A stretch of 8,394 nucleotides of DNA from an uncultured Collinsella sp. (GCA_958407555.1 CATYJC010000076.1:1-8394), one strand, 5' to 3'; numbered from the stretch's first letter, positions 1 through 6,288 are shown. The notes: generated from the sequence alone by a model not told the origin. Numbers and translations are program-made.

Positions 1-1029
1 CGCTCGCTTACCGGTGCTGAGGACGCGCTGGTCGTCAACAATAACGCCGCCGCGGTGCTGCTGGTGCTTGCCACCCATGCCGCAGGCAAGGAGGTCATCG
101 TCAGCCGCGGCGAGCTTGTCGAGATTGGCGGCAGTTTCCGCATCCCCGATGTCATGGCGGCTTCGGGCGCCAAACTCGTCGAGGTCGGCGCCACCAACCG
201 CACGCATCTGGGCGACTACGAGCGCGCCATCACGCCCGATACGGCCATGATCCTCAAGGTCCATCCTTCCAACTATCGCATCGAGGGCTTTCACGAGGAA
301 GTGGGCTCTCGGGAGCTTGCCGCCCTGGCCCACAAGCATGGTCTGCTGTTCTACGAGGACCAGGGCTCGGGCGCGCTTTTGCCCGATGACATCCTGGTGC
401 GCGGCGGCGAAGAAACCACGCCGGCTTCGGTCGCGGCAGGGCTCGATCTGGTGTCGTGCTCGGGCGATAAGCTGCTGGGTGCCGCGCAGGCGGGCATTAT
501 CATGGGCCGTCGCGATCTGGTCCAGGCCTGCGGCGCACATCCGCTCATGCGCGCTCTGCGTCCGGGCAAACTGGCTCTGTCGGCGCTCGAGGCCACGCTG
601 CGTATCTACATGGATGGCGCCGATGTTGCCCATCGCGATATTCCGGTGCTCAGCATGCTTACGCTGCCGCAGGCTCATTTGGAGCGTCGCGCACGTAAGT
701 TGCGCGATCGTATGGTCGCCGGGCTCGATAAGGCAGGTTGCCCGTGTGCCGTTGAGTTGGAGATCGTCGAGGAATCGTCGACCCCCGGTGGCGGCTCGCT
801 GCCTACCGTGGAGCTGCCCACGATGTGCGTTGCCGTGCGTCTTGTTGACGAGCGCCTGACGGTCGACGCGCTCAAGCGCTCGCTTGTCCAGGACTTCGAC
901 ACGCCGGTCGTCACGCGAGCTTCGCACGACCGCATTCTGTTTGATGTGCGCACGCTCGTGGGCGACCGCGATATCGAGACGGCGGCGTCGACGCTTGCCG
1001 CATGCGTTAAGAAGGCGATTGCTCGATGA
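1..1029 (+). CDS. selA: L-seryl-tRNA(Sec) selenium transferase SelA, 3' part (5' end outside window)
   Basis: SelA is a cytosolic PLP enzyme that converts Ser-tRNA(Sec) to Sec-tRNA(Sec) using selenophosphate. The reading frame is open from the first base and gives 342 residues. The first visible residues, RSLTGAEDALVVNNNAAAV, match an internal SelA block, so roughly the first 120-130 residues of a usual ~460-residue protein lie upstream; the ATG at 55 is internal. Family blocks in order are SRGELVEIGGSFRIPDVM, VGATNRTHLGDY, HPSNYRIEGF and SCSGDKLLGAAQAGIIMG. The lysine of SGDKLLG (codon 469-471) is the expected PLP Schiff-base lysine. The stop overlaps the selB start (ATGA at 1026-1029), so the two are probably translationally coupled. 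Identification is firm; only the N-terminus is missing. Confidence 0.96.
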   Translation, partial: RSLTGAEDALVVNNNAAAVLLVLATHAAGKEVIVSRGELVEIGGSFRIPDVMAASGAKLVEVGATNRTHLGDYERAITPDTAMILKVHPSNYRIEGFHEEVGSRELAALAHKHGLLFYEDQGSGALLPDDILVRGGEETTPASVAAGLDLVSCSGDKLLGAAQAGIIMGRRDLVQACGAHPLMRALRPGKLALSALEATLRIYMDGADVAHRDIPVLSMLTLPQAHLERRARKLRDRMVAGLDKAGCPCAVELEIVEESSTPGGGSLPTVELPTMCVAVRLVDERLTVDALKRSLVQDFDTPVVTRASHDRILFDVRTLVGDRDIETAASTLAACVKKAIAR

Positions 1030-2993
1030 GTGAGGTTCAAACGCTGGTGGAGTGCCCCGTTATCGTTGGCACGGCGGGCCACGTCGACCACGGTAAGTCG
1101 GCACTGATCGAGGCGCTGACCGGCAAGAATCCCGACCGTCTGGAGGTTGAGCGCCGTCGCGGTATGACCGTGGAGCTTGGCTTTGGCGAGCTGGCGCTGC
1201 CGAGCGGCAAGATCGTGGGCCTGGTCGACGTGCCGGGCCACGCGCATTACCTGCGCGCTATGGTGCAGGGTGCCACGGGCATCGACGTGGCCGTGCTGGT
1301 GGTTTCGGCCGTCGAGGGCGTGATGCCGCAGACCCGCGAGCACGTGCATGTGCTGGAACTGCTGGGCGTCACACACATGGTGGTCGCGCTGACGATGTGC
1401 GACCTGGCTGATGCCGAGATGACCGAGCTTGCCGAGCTCGATGTCGATGACTTTTTGTCGGGTACCGTGTTTGCAGGCGCGCCGATCGTGCCCGTGTCGT
1501 CCAAGACCGGCGAGGGGATCGATGACCTACTGGCTACGCTTGACGAGCAGGTTGCCGCTTGCTGGGATGCCTGCCGCGACCGTGCCGAGCTCACCGATGC
1601 CGCGCCGCGTCTGCCTATCGACCGCTGCTTTACGATCAAGGGCGTCGGCACCGTCGTGACGGGAACGCTGCACGATGCGCCGGTTGCGGTGGGCGACGAG
1701 TTGATGGCTTTGCCGTCGCGTACGGTCTGTCGCGTGCGCGGGATTCAGGTGCATGGCGATACGCCGCGGGCGCTGCCCGGTCAGCGTGTGGCGCTCAACC
1801 TGGTCGGTGACGGTGTCGCGGCGCTTGACCGTGGCGAGATGCTGGGCGTGGCGGGCCACTTTGGCCAGACGATGCGCTTTATGATGACGTTTGCGTATTT
1901 GGGTCGCGAGGGAGCCAAGCCGCGCGTGCTCGAGTCGGGTGCGCGTGTGCACGTGATGGCGGGTACGGCCGAGGTTGTCGGTCGCATCATGTTCATGGAG
2001 GGCGAGGCCCCCATGGCGGTGGGCGAGACCCGTACCGTTCAGGTGCGCTTGGAGGAGCCGCTGCCGCTGCGCGCCGGAGACCATGCCGTGGTGCTGTCGT
2101 ATTCGCCCGTTATGCTCATCGGCGGCGGGCGCGTGCTGCTTTCGCGCTGCCGTCGCTCGCGCGAGCTTTCGGCGGGGGAGCGCGTGCTGTACGCGGCGCT
2201 TGAGGCCGGAGATATTGCGGGCGCGGTGGATGCGTGGCTGGCGCTGCAGACGTTGCCAGTCGTGGTCGCCGACGTTGCCGAGGCGCTCGATCTTGTTGCC
2301 GGTGAGGCTGAGGCAGCGTTGCGCGAGTTGGCGGCGAAGGGCGCTGCTTGCGCGCTTGCTGGCTCGGGCGATGCGCTGTATGTGAATGCCGCCGCGCTCG
2401 ATGCCGTCATGGACGTGCTGGCGACGACCCTGACCGCTATGCACGCGGCGGCTCCCAAGGAGACGGGCTTTACGCCCGGCGCCGTCGCCCATGCTGCGTG
2501 GCCTGCCGCTGACGAGGCAGTTGCCGCGGCTATGATTGCCGAGGGCTGCTCGCGTGGTGTGTGCGCCGCCGAGGGCGCCGAAGTGTTCGACCCGCACTCC
2601 GCTGCCGCCGCGGCGCGTGTGGTGCGCGAAGCCTGCGAACGTATCGTTGCCTTGCTGGACGAAGCTGGCCTCGATGCACCGACGTTGCCCGAGGTGGGCG
2701 AGCAGCTGCAGCTCGATCGCGACACCATGACGCGTGCCCTGCGCGAGCTTTCGCTCAATCGCTCGATCGTTAAGGTCGAGCGCGACGTTGCCCTGTCTGC
2801 CGCCGCCGGGGCCCATGCGCGCGAGCTTGTTGCCACCGCCATCGCCGATGCCGGTGGCGCTGCCACCACGAGCGTGCTGCGCGAGGCGCTGGGCGTGTCG
2901 CGCAAGCGTGCCATCAGCATCTTGGAACACCTGGATGCCGTGCGCTTTACGGTGCTCGACAAGGAGGCCGGCGGTCTGCGCTCCCTGCGCTAG
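1026..2993 (+). CDS. selB: Selenocysteine-specific translation elongation factor SelB
   Basis: SelB is a GTPase that carries Sec-tRNA(Sec) to the ribosome and reads the SECIS hairpin next to a UGA codon in the mRNA. The protein has 655 residues, near the usual 600-650. The GTP site shows G1 GHVDHGKS (18-25), a switch I block RRRGMTVELGF with T48, G3 DVPGH (68-72) and G5 SSKTGEG (about 158-164). G4 reads TMCD (123-126) where SelB usually has TKxD, so the lysine is replaced while the guanine-selecting Asp stays. Middle beta-barrel domains follow, ending with SYSPVMLIGGGRVL, a typical SelB/EF-Tu domain III end. The C-terminal ~300 residues are Ala-rich and helical, fitting the winged-helix repeats that bind SECIS RNA. 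The ATG overlaps the selA stop. Identification is firm. Confidence 0.97.
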   Translation: MSEVQTLVECPVIVGTAGHVDHGKSALIEALTGKNPDRLEVERRRGMTVELGFGELALPSGKIVGLVDVPGHAHYLRAMVQGATGIDVAVLVVSAVEGVMPQTREHVHVLELLGVTHMVVALTMCDLADAEMTELAELDVDDFLSGTVFAGAPIVPVSSKTGEGIDDLLATLDEQVAACWDACRDRAELTDAAPRLPIDRCFTIKGVGTVVTGTLHDAPVAVGDELMALPSRTVCRVRGIQVHGDTPRALPGQRVALNLVGDGVAALDRGEMLGVAGHFGQTMRFMMTFAYLGREGAKPRVLESGARVHVMAGTAEVVGRIMFMEGEAPMAVGETRTVQVRLEEPLPLRAGDHAVVLSYSPVMLIGGGRVLLSRCRRSRELSAGERVLYAALEAGDIAGAVDAWLALQTLPVVVADVAEALDLVAGEAEAALRELAAKGAACALAGSGDALYVNAAALDAVMDVLATTLTAMHAAAPKETGFTPGAVAHAAWPAADEAVAAAMIAEGCSRGVCAAEGAEVFDPHSAAAAARVVREACERIVALLDEAGLDAPTLPEVGEQLQLDRDTMTRALRELSLNRSIVKVERDVALSAAAGAHARELVATAIADAGGAATTSVLREALGVSRKRAISILEHLDAVRFTVLDKEAGGLRSLR

Positions 2994-3018
2994 GCCGGTC
3001 ACTCGCTCCCGCCTCCTC

Positions 3019-3085
3019 AGTTGCGGTGAAATAGTTCCTATTTGGAGGCTTTGGCAGCAAATACAGGAACTATTCCACCGCAACT
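3019..3085. repeat. Palindromic repeat element, copy 1 (between selB and selC)
   Basis: The arms 3019-3039 and 3065-3085 pair over 21 positions with one A.C mismatch (A3029 opposite C3075). The stem continues as ATTTG (3040-3044) with CAAAT (3058-3062) across a two-base AC bulge, leaving a 13-base loop. The outer arm begins AGTTGCGGTGAAATA, which is identical to the start of a second element at 6172. No T-tract follows, so it is not a standard intrinsic terminator, though it lies only 26 bases after the selB stop and could protect a transcript 3' end. It looks like a dispersed intergenic palindrome of the REP type; mobility or protein binding is not shown. Confidence 0.85.
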
Positions 3086-3121
3086 TCTTGCTTGTCTTTT
3101 TGGGATGGAGCCGTTTCGGTT

Positions 3122-3130
3122 TGGTAAAAT
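3122..3130 (+). promoter_or_regulatory. Candidate extended -10 element for selC
   Basis: TGGTAAAAT is a TGn plus TAAAAT extended -10 whose last base lies 12 bases before the mature tRNA 5' end. That would place transcription start near 3137 with a leader of about six bases, a normal distance for a tRNA gene. No convincing -35 is present: TTGGGA at 3100-3105 is 19 bases away and weak. A very similar TGGTACACT stands before the hydroxylase operon at 6289-6297. Confidence 0.45.
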
Positions 3131-3142
3131 ACCGCCGCACTT

Positions 3143-3239
3143 GGGAACGGATGGGCTCCGGTGGGCTCCGCGGTCCTCAAAACCGTTGCGAGGCGTGCAA
3201 AACGTCTTGGATGTGTTCGATTCACATACGTTCCCGCCA
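3143..3239 (+). tRNA. selC: tRNA-Sec (UCA anticodon), selC
   Basis: This tRNA carries Ser and then Sec to UGA codons recoded by SelB. Its 97 bases fold as follows. The acceptor 3143-3149 pairs with 3229-3235 (GGGAACG/CGTTCCC), and a possible eighth pair, G3150 with A3228, is mismatched. The D stem 3153-3158/3163-3168 has six pairs (two G.U) with a four-base CGGT loop. The anticodon stem 3170-3174/3182-3186 closes the loop CCTCAAA, with TCA at 3177-3179. A long variable arm 3189-3196/3202-3209 has eight pairs. The T stem 3211-3215/3223-3227 carries loop TTCGATT. G73 (3236) and an encoded CCA (3237-3239) follow. The extended acceptor/T stack, six-pair D stem with small loop, long variable arm and UCA are diagnostic of bacterial tRNA-Sec, and adjacency to selA-selB agrees. 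Oddities are C rather than U at position 33 and the mismatch at pair 8. Confidence 0.93.
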
Positions 3240-3248
3240 TACGCTACC

Positions 3249-3303
3249 AGCGCTTTTGTGCTCGCGGTCTTGCTGCGTGCCGCAAAGGCGCTGTTTTGTT
3301 TTT
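3249..3303 (+). terminator. Intrinsic terminator after selC
   Basis: AGCGCTTTTG (3249-3258) pairs with CAAAGGCGCT (3283-3292) over ten positions including one U.G wobble. GTTTTGTTTTT (3293-3303) follows as a U-rich tract. The 24-base loop can close further with CGG/CCG. It starts ten bases after the tRNA CCA, so it would end a short monocistronic selC transcript and separate it from mobA. Confidence 0.8.
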
Positions 3304-3355
3304 GCACGAGCTTTTCGTAGCGCTGCTATTTCGGTGGCTGTATTTAGCTTCGTGC
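3304..3355 (+). other. Possible stem-loop in the mobA leader
   Basis: GCACGAGC (3304-3311) can pair with GCTTCGTGC (3347-3355) with one bulged base, enclosing 35 bases. It sits between the selC terminator T-tract and the mobA ribosome binding site. It might be a leader structure or chance. I could not match it to a known riboswitch such as the molybdenum cofactor element, and I see no convincing mobA promoter in 3304-3393. Confidence 0.3.
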
Positions 3356-3393
3356 ACCGGGTTTCGAGCATGCCGATGGAGGTGTTTTGCCGT

Positions 3394-4026
3394 ATGACTA
3401 CCGTAAGACGTGCCGATCTTTCTTGTGTCGTCCAAGCGGGTGGGCTGTCCTCGCGCATGGGCTGTGATAAGGCTCGCATGGCGTTTTGCGGCGAGCCGCT
3501 CATCGAACGCGTGCTGGGTCGGCTGGCGCCAGTTGCCGGCGAGTTGGTCGTGACGACTTCGCGTCCCAGCGAGCTTGCCTACCTTGAGGAGCGCACGTTT
3601 GGCGGTCTGGTGCCGCGTGTGGTGGCGGACATTGAAGGGCCGGCGGGCGCCATGCGCGGCATCGCGAGTTCGCTGACTGCGGCCCGGCTGCCTCTCGTTG
3701 CTATCGTCGCCTGTGATATGCCGTTTGTCTCTTCGAAGCTAATCGGTGCCCTTGCCAGCTGTGTTGAGGCCGAGGCGCTCGACGTGTGCGTGCCGCGCGA
3801 GGAGCGGGGGATTGAGCCGCTTTGTGCCGTCTGGCGCCGTGACGCGTGTGCGCCGGTCGCCCAAGAGCTGCTCGCCTGCGACCGTCAGCGCATTCGCTGC
3901 CTGATTAATCGCGTTCAGGCTGGTTATATGGATGAGCCGCAGATCGTTAAGGTCGCAGGCTCCACGCTCTGCTTCGAAAACGTCAATACACCCGAGGAGT
4001 TTGCGGCGGCCGAGTTGCTCGCCTAG
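3394..4026 (+). CDS. mobA: Molybdenum cofactor guanylyltransferase MobA-like protein
   Basis: MobA transfers GMP from GTP to molybdopterin cofactor to make the guanine dinucleotide form used by DMSO-reductase-family enzymes such as formate dehydrogenase. The 210-residue product is close to the usual ~195-200. Near the N-terminus, VVQAGGLSSRMGCDKARM (12-29) is the nucleotide-binding loop and signature RMGxDK. GPAGAMRGIASSL (82-94) and ACDMPF (106-111), whose Asp is the expected metal ligand, follow. NVNTPEEF near the end is the usual NxNTPED-like block. The start at 3394 has GGAGG at 3378-3382, eleven bases upstream; in-frame ATGs at 3370 and 3376 lie at or before that site, so they are less likely. 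The frame stays open far upstream through selC, but that is not coding. A cytidylyltransferase (MocA) role is possible, because the family is hard to split by eye. Confidence 0.88.
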   Translation: MTTVRRADLSCVVQAGGLSSRMGCDKARMAFCGEPLIERVLGRLAPVAGELVVTTSRPSELAYLEERTFGGLVPRVVADIEGPAGAMRGIASSLTAARLPLVAIVACDMPFVSSKLIGALASCVEAEALDVCVPREERGIEPLCAVWRRDACAPVAQELLACDRQRIRCLINRVQAGYMDEPQIVKVAGSTLCFENVNTPEEFAAAELLA

Positions 4027-4041
4027 ACGATTGGAGTTGCC

Positions 4042-4437
4042 ATGTCTCACGATATCTGTCCCGATACGGGAGAACCTTGCACTTGTGACGGGTCCGAGCC
4101 TTGCACCTGCGGCTGTGGCGGCTGTGGACATACGGCCGAGGAAGAGGCAGCGGCGGCTGCGTATCGCGAGTCGCACCGCGAGGCCTCGTCCGGTGGCGCC
4201 CTCGATCACGAGCGCAAAATCATCGTGTCGTTCGACAGCACCTTCGATGTGATGGAATGCGAACAGCTGTGTCTTGCCGCCGGTGTGCCTGGGCGCATCA
4301 TGCCGCTGCCCGGCTCCATCACCGCCGGCTGCGGGCTGTGCTGGGCCATGCCGTTCTCGGGCGATGCCCTCGCCGCCTTCCGTGCCGCTACCGAGGGCCG
4401 CGTAACCCCCGCCGACTACCACCAGCTCGTTCTCTAA
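4042..4437 (+). CDS. Small Cys-rich DUF3343 protein (putative Se/S carrier-like)
   Basis: This 131-residue protein starts at an ATG preceded by GGAG (4033-4036), 15 bases after the mobA stop, so it is probably in the same transcript. Residues about 59-104 (KIIVSFDSTFDVMECEQLC..., then PGRIMPLPGSITAGCGLCW) fit the DUF3343 pattern: a short beta-strand and helix, then a Pro/Ser-rich segment and a conserved Cys, here doubled as C97-G-L-C100. Residues 1-30 form an extension with seven Cys (6, 13, 15, 21, 23, 25, 28), a repeated EPCTC and His30, a likely metal- or chalcogen-binding tail. A charged Ala-rich linker joins the parts. From memory, DUF3343 is described as a putative Se/S carrier and co-occurs with selenium-use genes; the position beside sel genes and mobA agrees. 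No signal peptide or membrane segment is seen. Biochemical function is unproven. Confidence 0.8.
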   Translation: MSHDICPDTGEPCTCDGSEPCTCGCGGCGHTAEEEAAAAAYRESHREASSGGALDHERKIIVSFDSTFDVMECEQLCLAAGVPGRIMPLPGSITAGCGLCWAMPFSGDALAAFRAATEGRVTPADYHQLVL

Positions 4438-4440
4438 CCA

Positions 4441-4484
4441 CCAAAACCACCACAAAGGTGCCTGTCCCCAATGTGGTGGTTTGG
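4441..4484. repeat. Hairpin repeat with GTGCCTGTCCCC loop
   Basis: AAACCACCACA (4444-4454) pairs perfectly with TGTGGTGGTTT (4472-4482). Two more C-G pairs follow beyond a single bulged base, and the loop is 17 bases (4455-4471) carrying GGTGCCTGTCCCC. It begins three bases after the DUF3343 stop. No T-tract follows, so it is not a classical terminator. The loop motif resembles, from memory, REP-like elements spread through many bacterial genomes and linked with IS200-type Y1 transposases (RAYTs); no such transposase is in this window. Confidence 0.65.
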
Positions 4485-4615
4485 AACACGTGGACGAAAC
4501 AGGTTTGAAACACGGGTTTTGCACGTCAGACACTCAAAAACGCTTCTACCTGCATCGTAATCAAAACGAAACATCTGCTCGTCGGCTTATGCGAAACTTT
4601 CCCGCAACAGTGCGA

Positions 4616-4621
4616 TATTAT
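4616..4621 (+). promoter_or_regulatory. Weak candidate -10 for gdhA
   Basis: TATTAT at 4616-4621, in AT-richer sequence 74 bases before the gdhA start, is the best -10-like hexamer in 4485-4694. No clear -35 stands 16-18 bases upstream (GAAACT at 4593-4598). Apart from this, an imperfect direct repeat at 4480-4517 and the gdhA ribosome binding site, I see no gene or RNA in this stretch. Confidence 0.25.
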
Positions 4622-4694
4622 CCATACTCGATAACGTTCGCGGCGCATAGGGTGCTGCGACCAACATTTTTCGTTTCCCATCATTGGAGGAAGC

Positions 4695-6050
4695 ATGAGC
4701 TACACGCAGAAAGTTCTCGAAGAGCTCAAGGCCCGCTATCCCGAGCAGCCTGAGTTCATCCAGGCCGCGACCGAGATCCTCGGCACCATCCAGCCGGCGC
4801 TCGACGCCCACCCCGAGTACGAGGAGGCCGCCCTGCTGGAGCGCCTCGTCGAGCCCGAGCGCATCGTCATGTTCCGTGTTCCCTGGGTCGACGACCAGGG
4901 CAAGGTTCAGGTCAACCGCGGCTATCGCGTCGAGTTCAACTCTGCCATTGGACCCTACAAGGGCGGCCTGCGCTTTAACCCGACGGTCACCCTGGGCATG
5001 CTCAAGTTCCTGGGCTTGGAGCAGATCCTCAAGAACAGCCTGACCACCCTTCCCATGGGCGGCGGCAAGGGCGGCTCCGACTTTGACCCCAAGGGCAAGT
5101 CCAACAACGAGATCATGCACTTCTGCCAGTCCTTCATGACCGAGCTCTATCGCCACATCGGCCCCAACACCGACGTTCCCGCCGGCGACCTGGGCGTTGG
5201 CGGCCGCGAGGTTGCCTATATGTTCGGTCAGTACAAGCGCCTGACCAACGAGTGGACCGGCGTCCTCACCGGTAAGGGCCTCTCCTTTGGCGGCTTGCTC
5301 GCCCGTACCGAGGCCACCGGCTACGGCCTGGCCTACTTTGTGGACGAGTACCTCAAGAGCCGCGGCGACTCTTTCGAGGGTAAGAACGTCGTCGTGCACG
5401 GCTCTGGCAACGTCGCCATCTACGCCGTCCAGAAGGTCTCCCAGCTCGGCGGCAAGGTGCTGGCCTGCTCCGATACTCACGGCTGGGTCGAGGATCCCGA
5501 CGGCATCGACTACACTGTGCTCGAGCACGTCTACAACAAGAAGCGCTCCGGCCACGACAAGGGCGTTACGCTCGCTATGTACGTTGACGAGAAGCCCAAC
5601 GCCGTGTGGCACGAGGGCGACGGCCGTGGCGTTTGGCAGCTGCCCTGCGACATCGCACTGCCCTGCGCTCGCGAGAACACGCTGCTGCTCGAGGACGCCC
5701 AGGCGCTCGTCGCCAACGGCTGCAAGGTGGTCGGCGAGGGTGCGAACATGCCCACGACCATCGAGGCCACGACCTACTTCCAGGAGAACGGCGTTGCCTT
5801 TATGCCCGGTAAGGCTGCCAACGCCGGCGGCGTGCTCGTGTCCGGCCTGGAGATGAGCCAGAACGCCGAGCACCTGTCCTGGACCTTCGAGGAGGTCGAC
5901 GGCAAGCTCGAGCAGCTCATGCGCGGCATGTTCCACAACGTGGACGACACCGCCAAGGAGTACGGCCAGGAGGGCAACTTTGTCATGGGCGCTAACATCG
6001 CCGGCTTCCTGAAGGTCGCCGACGCTATGCTCGCCCAGGGCGTCTGCTAA
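4695..6050 (+). CDS. gdhA: Glutamate dehydrogenase, hexameric small-subunit type (probably NADP-dependent)
   Basis: GdhA interconverts glutamate with 2-oxoglutarate plus ammonium in the cytosol and is a main ammonium assimilation or glutamate catabolism step. The 451-residue length is typical of hexameric bacterial GDH. Active-site residues fall at the same numbers as in the Clostridium symbiosum enzyme: K89 (YKGGLRF), K113 (QILKNSL), K125 (LPMGGGKGGSDFDPKG) and D165 (VPAGDLGVGGRE). The Rossmann domain follows from about 200 with VVHGSGNVAIYA and, after the second strand, ACSDTHG. The Ser-Asp-Thr there resembles the SDS of NADP enzymes rather than the NAD type, which is suggestive only. GGAGG (4686-4690) lies four bases before the ATG. 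Upstream hairpin, long leader and a strong downstream terminator suggest its own transcript. Strong C-ending codon bias fits high expression. Confidence 0.97.
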   Translation: MSYTQKVLEELKARYPEQPEFIQAATEILGTIQPALDAHPEYEEAALLERLVEPERIVMFRVPWVDDQGKVQVNRGYRVEFNSAIGPYKGGLRFNPTVTLGMLKFLGLEQILKNSLTTLPMGGGKGGSDFDPKGKSNNEIMHFCQSFMTELYRHIGPNTDVPAGDLGVGGREVAYMFGQYKRLTNEWTGVLTGKGLSFGGLLARTEATGYGLAYFVDEYLKSRGDSFEGKNVVVHGSGNVAIYAVQKVSQLGGKVLACSDTHGWVEDPDGIDYTVLEHVYNKKRSGHDKGVTLAMYVDEKPNAVWHEGDGRGVWQLPCDIALPCARENTLLLEDAQALVANGCKVVGEGANMPTTIEATTYFQENGVAFMPGKAANAGGVLVSGLEMSQNAEHLSWTFEEVDGKLEQLMRGMFHNVDDTAKEYGQEGNFVMGANIAGFLKVADAMLAQGVC

Positions 6051-6075
6051 ATCTTCGCTTGATATAGCATCGCAG

Positions 6076-6110
6076 AAGGCTCCCAGCCATCTTGGCTGGG
6101 AGCCTTTTTT
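6076..6110 (+). terminator. Strong intrinsic terminator after gdhA
   Basis: GGCTCCCAGCC (6078-6088) pairs perfectly with GGCTGGGAGCC (6094-6104). An A-T pair closes a three-base TCT loop and two flanking A-T pairs extend the base; TTTTTT (6105-6110) follows. It starts 26 bases after the gdhA stop and is a textbook Rho-independent terminator. Confidence 0.95.
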
Positions 6111-6169
6111 GATCCGCATGGGACGGAGGAAAACGGATCATTTCCCTCGGCCCTCTGCCGACCGCCCCT

Positions 6170-6240
6170 TAAGTTGCGGTGAAATACGGACTGTTGGGCG
6201 CCCTAAGCCCGACAAATAGTCCGTATTTCACCGCAAGTTA
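6170..6240. repeat. Palindromic repeat element, copy 2 (between gdhA and hydroxylase operon)
   Basis: Arms 6174-6192 and 6218-6236 pair perfectly over 19 bases. A G.G mismatch (6173/6237) and three more A-T pairs extend them outward to 6170/6240. Inside, GTTGGGC (6193-6199) pairs with GCCCGAC (6207-6213) with one wobble, leaving AAAT (6214-6217) bulged and loop 6200-6206. The arm shares AGTTGCGGTGAAATA with copy 1. The next stem bases differ but are compensated on the other strand (GTTCCT/AGGAAC in copy 1, CGGACT/AGTCCG here). No T-tract follows. Confidence 0.85.
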
Positions 6241-6288
6241 TGGATGGGAGGGAGGTTTTTGTGCTGTGGAAGGTCGCGGCCCCTCGTT

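Noticed and set aside
1682..1695. GTTGCGGTGGGC in selB resembling the palindromic element arm
   Set aside because: It encodes VAVGDE of the SelB barrel and has no matching inverted arm nearby.
1527..3140. Long minus-strand open frame (537 codons) opposite selB
   Set aside because: It is the complement of a clear GTPase gene in GC-rich DNA, its composition is Arg/His-rich and low-complexity, and no family is recognisable.
2734..3393. Open frame giving MobA a 220-residue N-terminal extension
   Set aside because: It crosses the end of selB in another frame, the palindrome, selC and its terminator. MobA homology begins just after the ATG at 3394, which has its own ribosome binding site.
4587..6119. 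Long minus-strand open frame (510 codons) opposite gdhA
   Set aside because: It mirrors the whole gdhA gene and terminator. Its Val/Leu/Gly/His-rich product is the expected shadow of C-ending codons.
6110..6140. TGATCCG (6110-6116) and CGGATCA (6134-6140) inverted repeat
   Set aside because: Seven bases with a 17-base spacer directly after a terminator is weak and probably chance; no promoter or gene depends on it.
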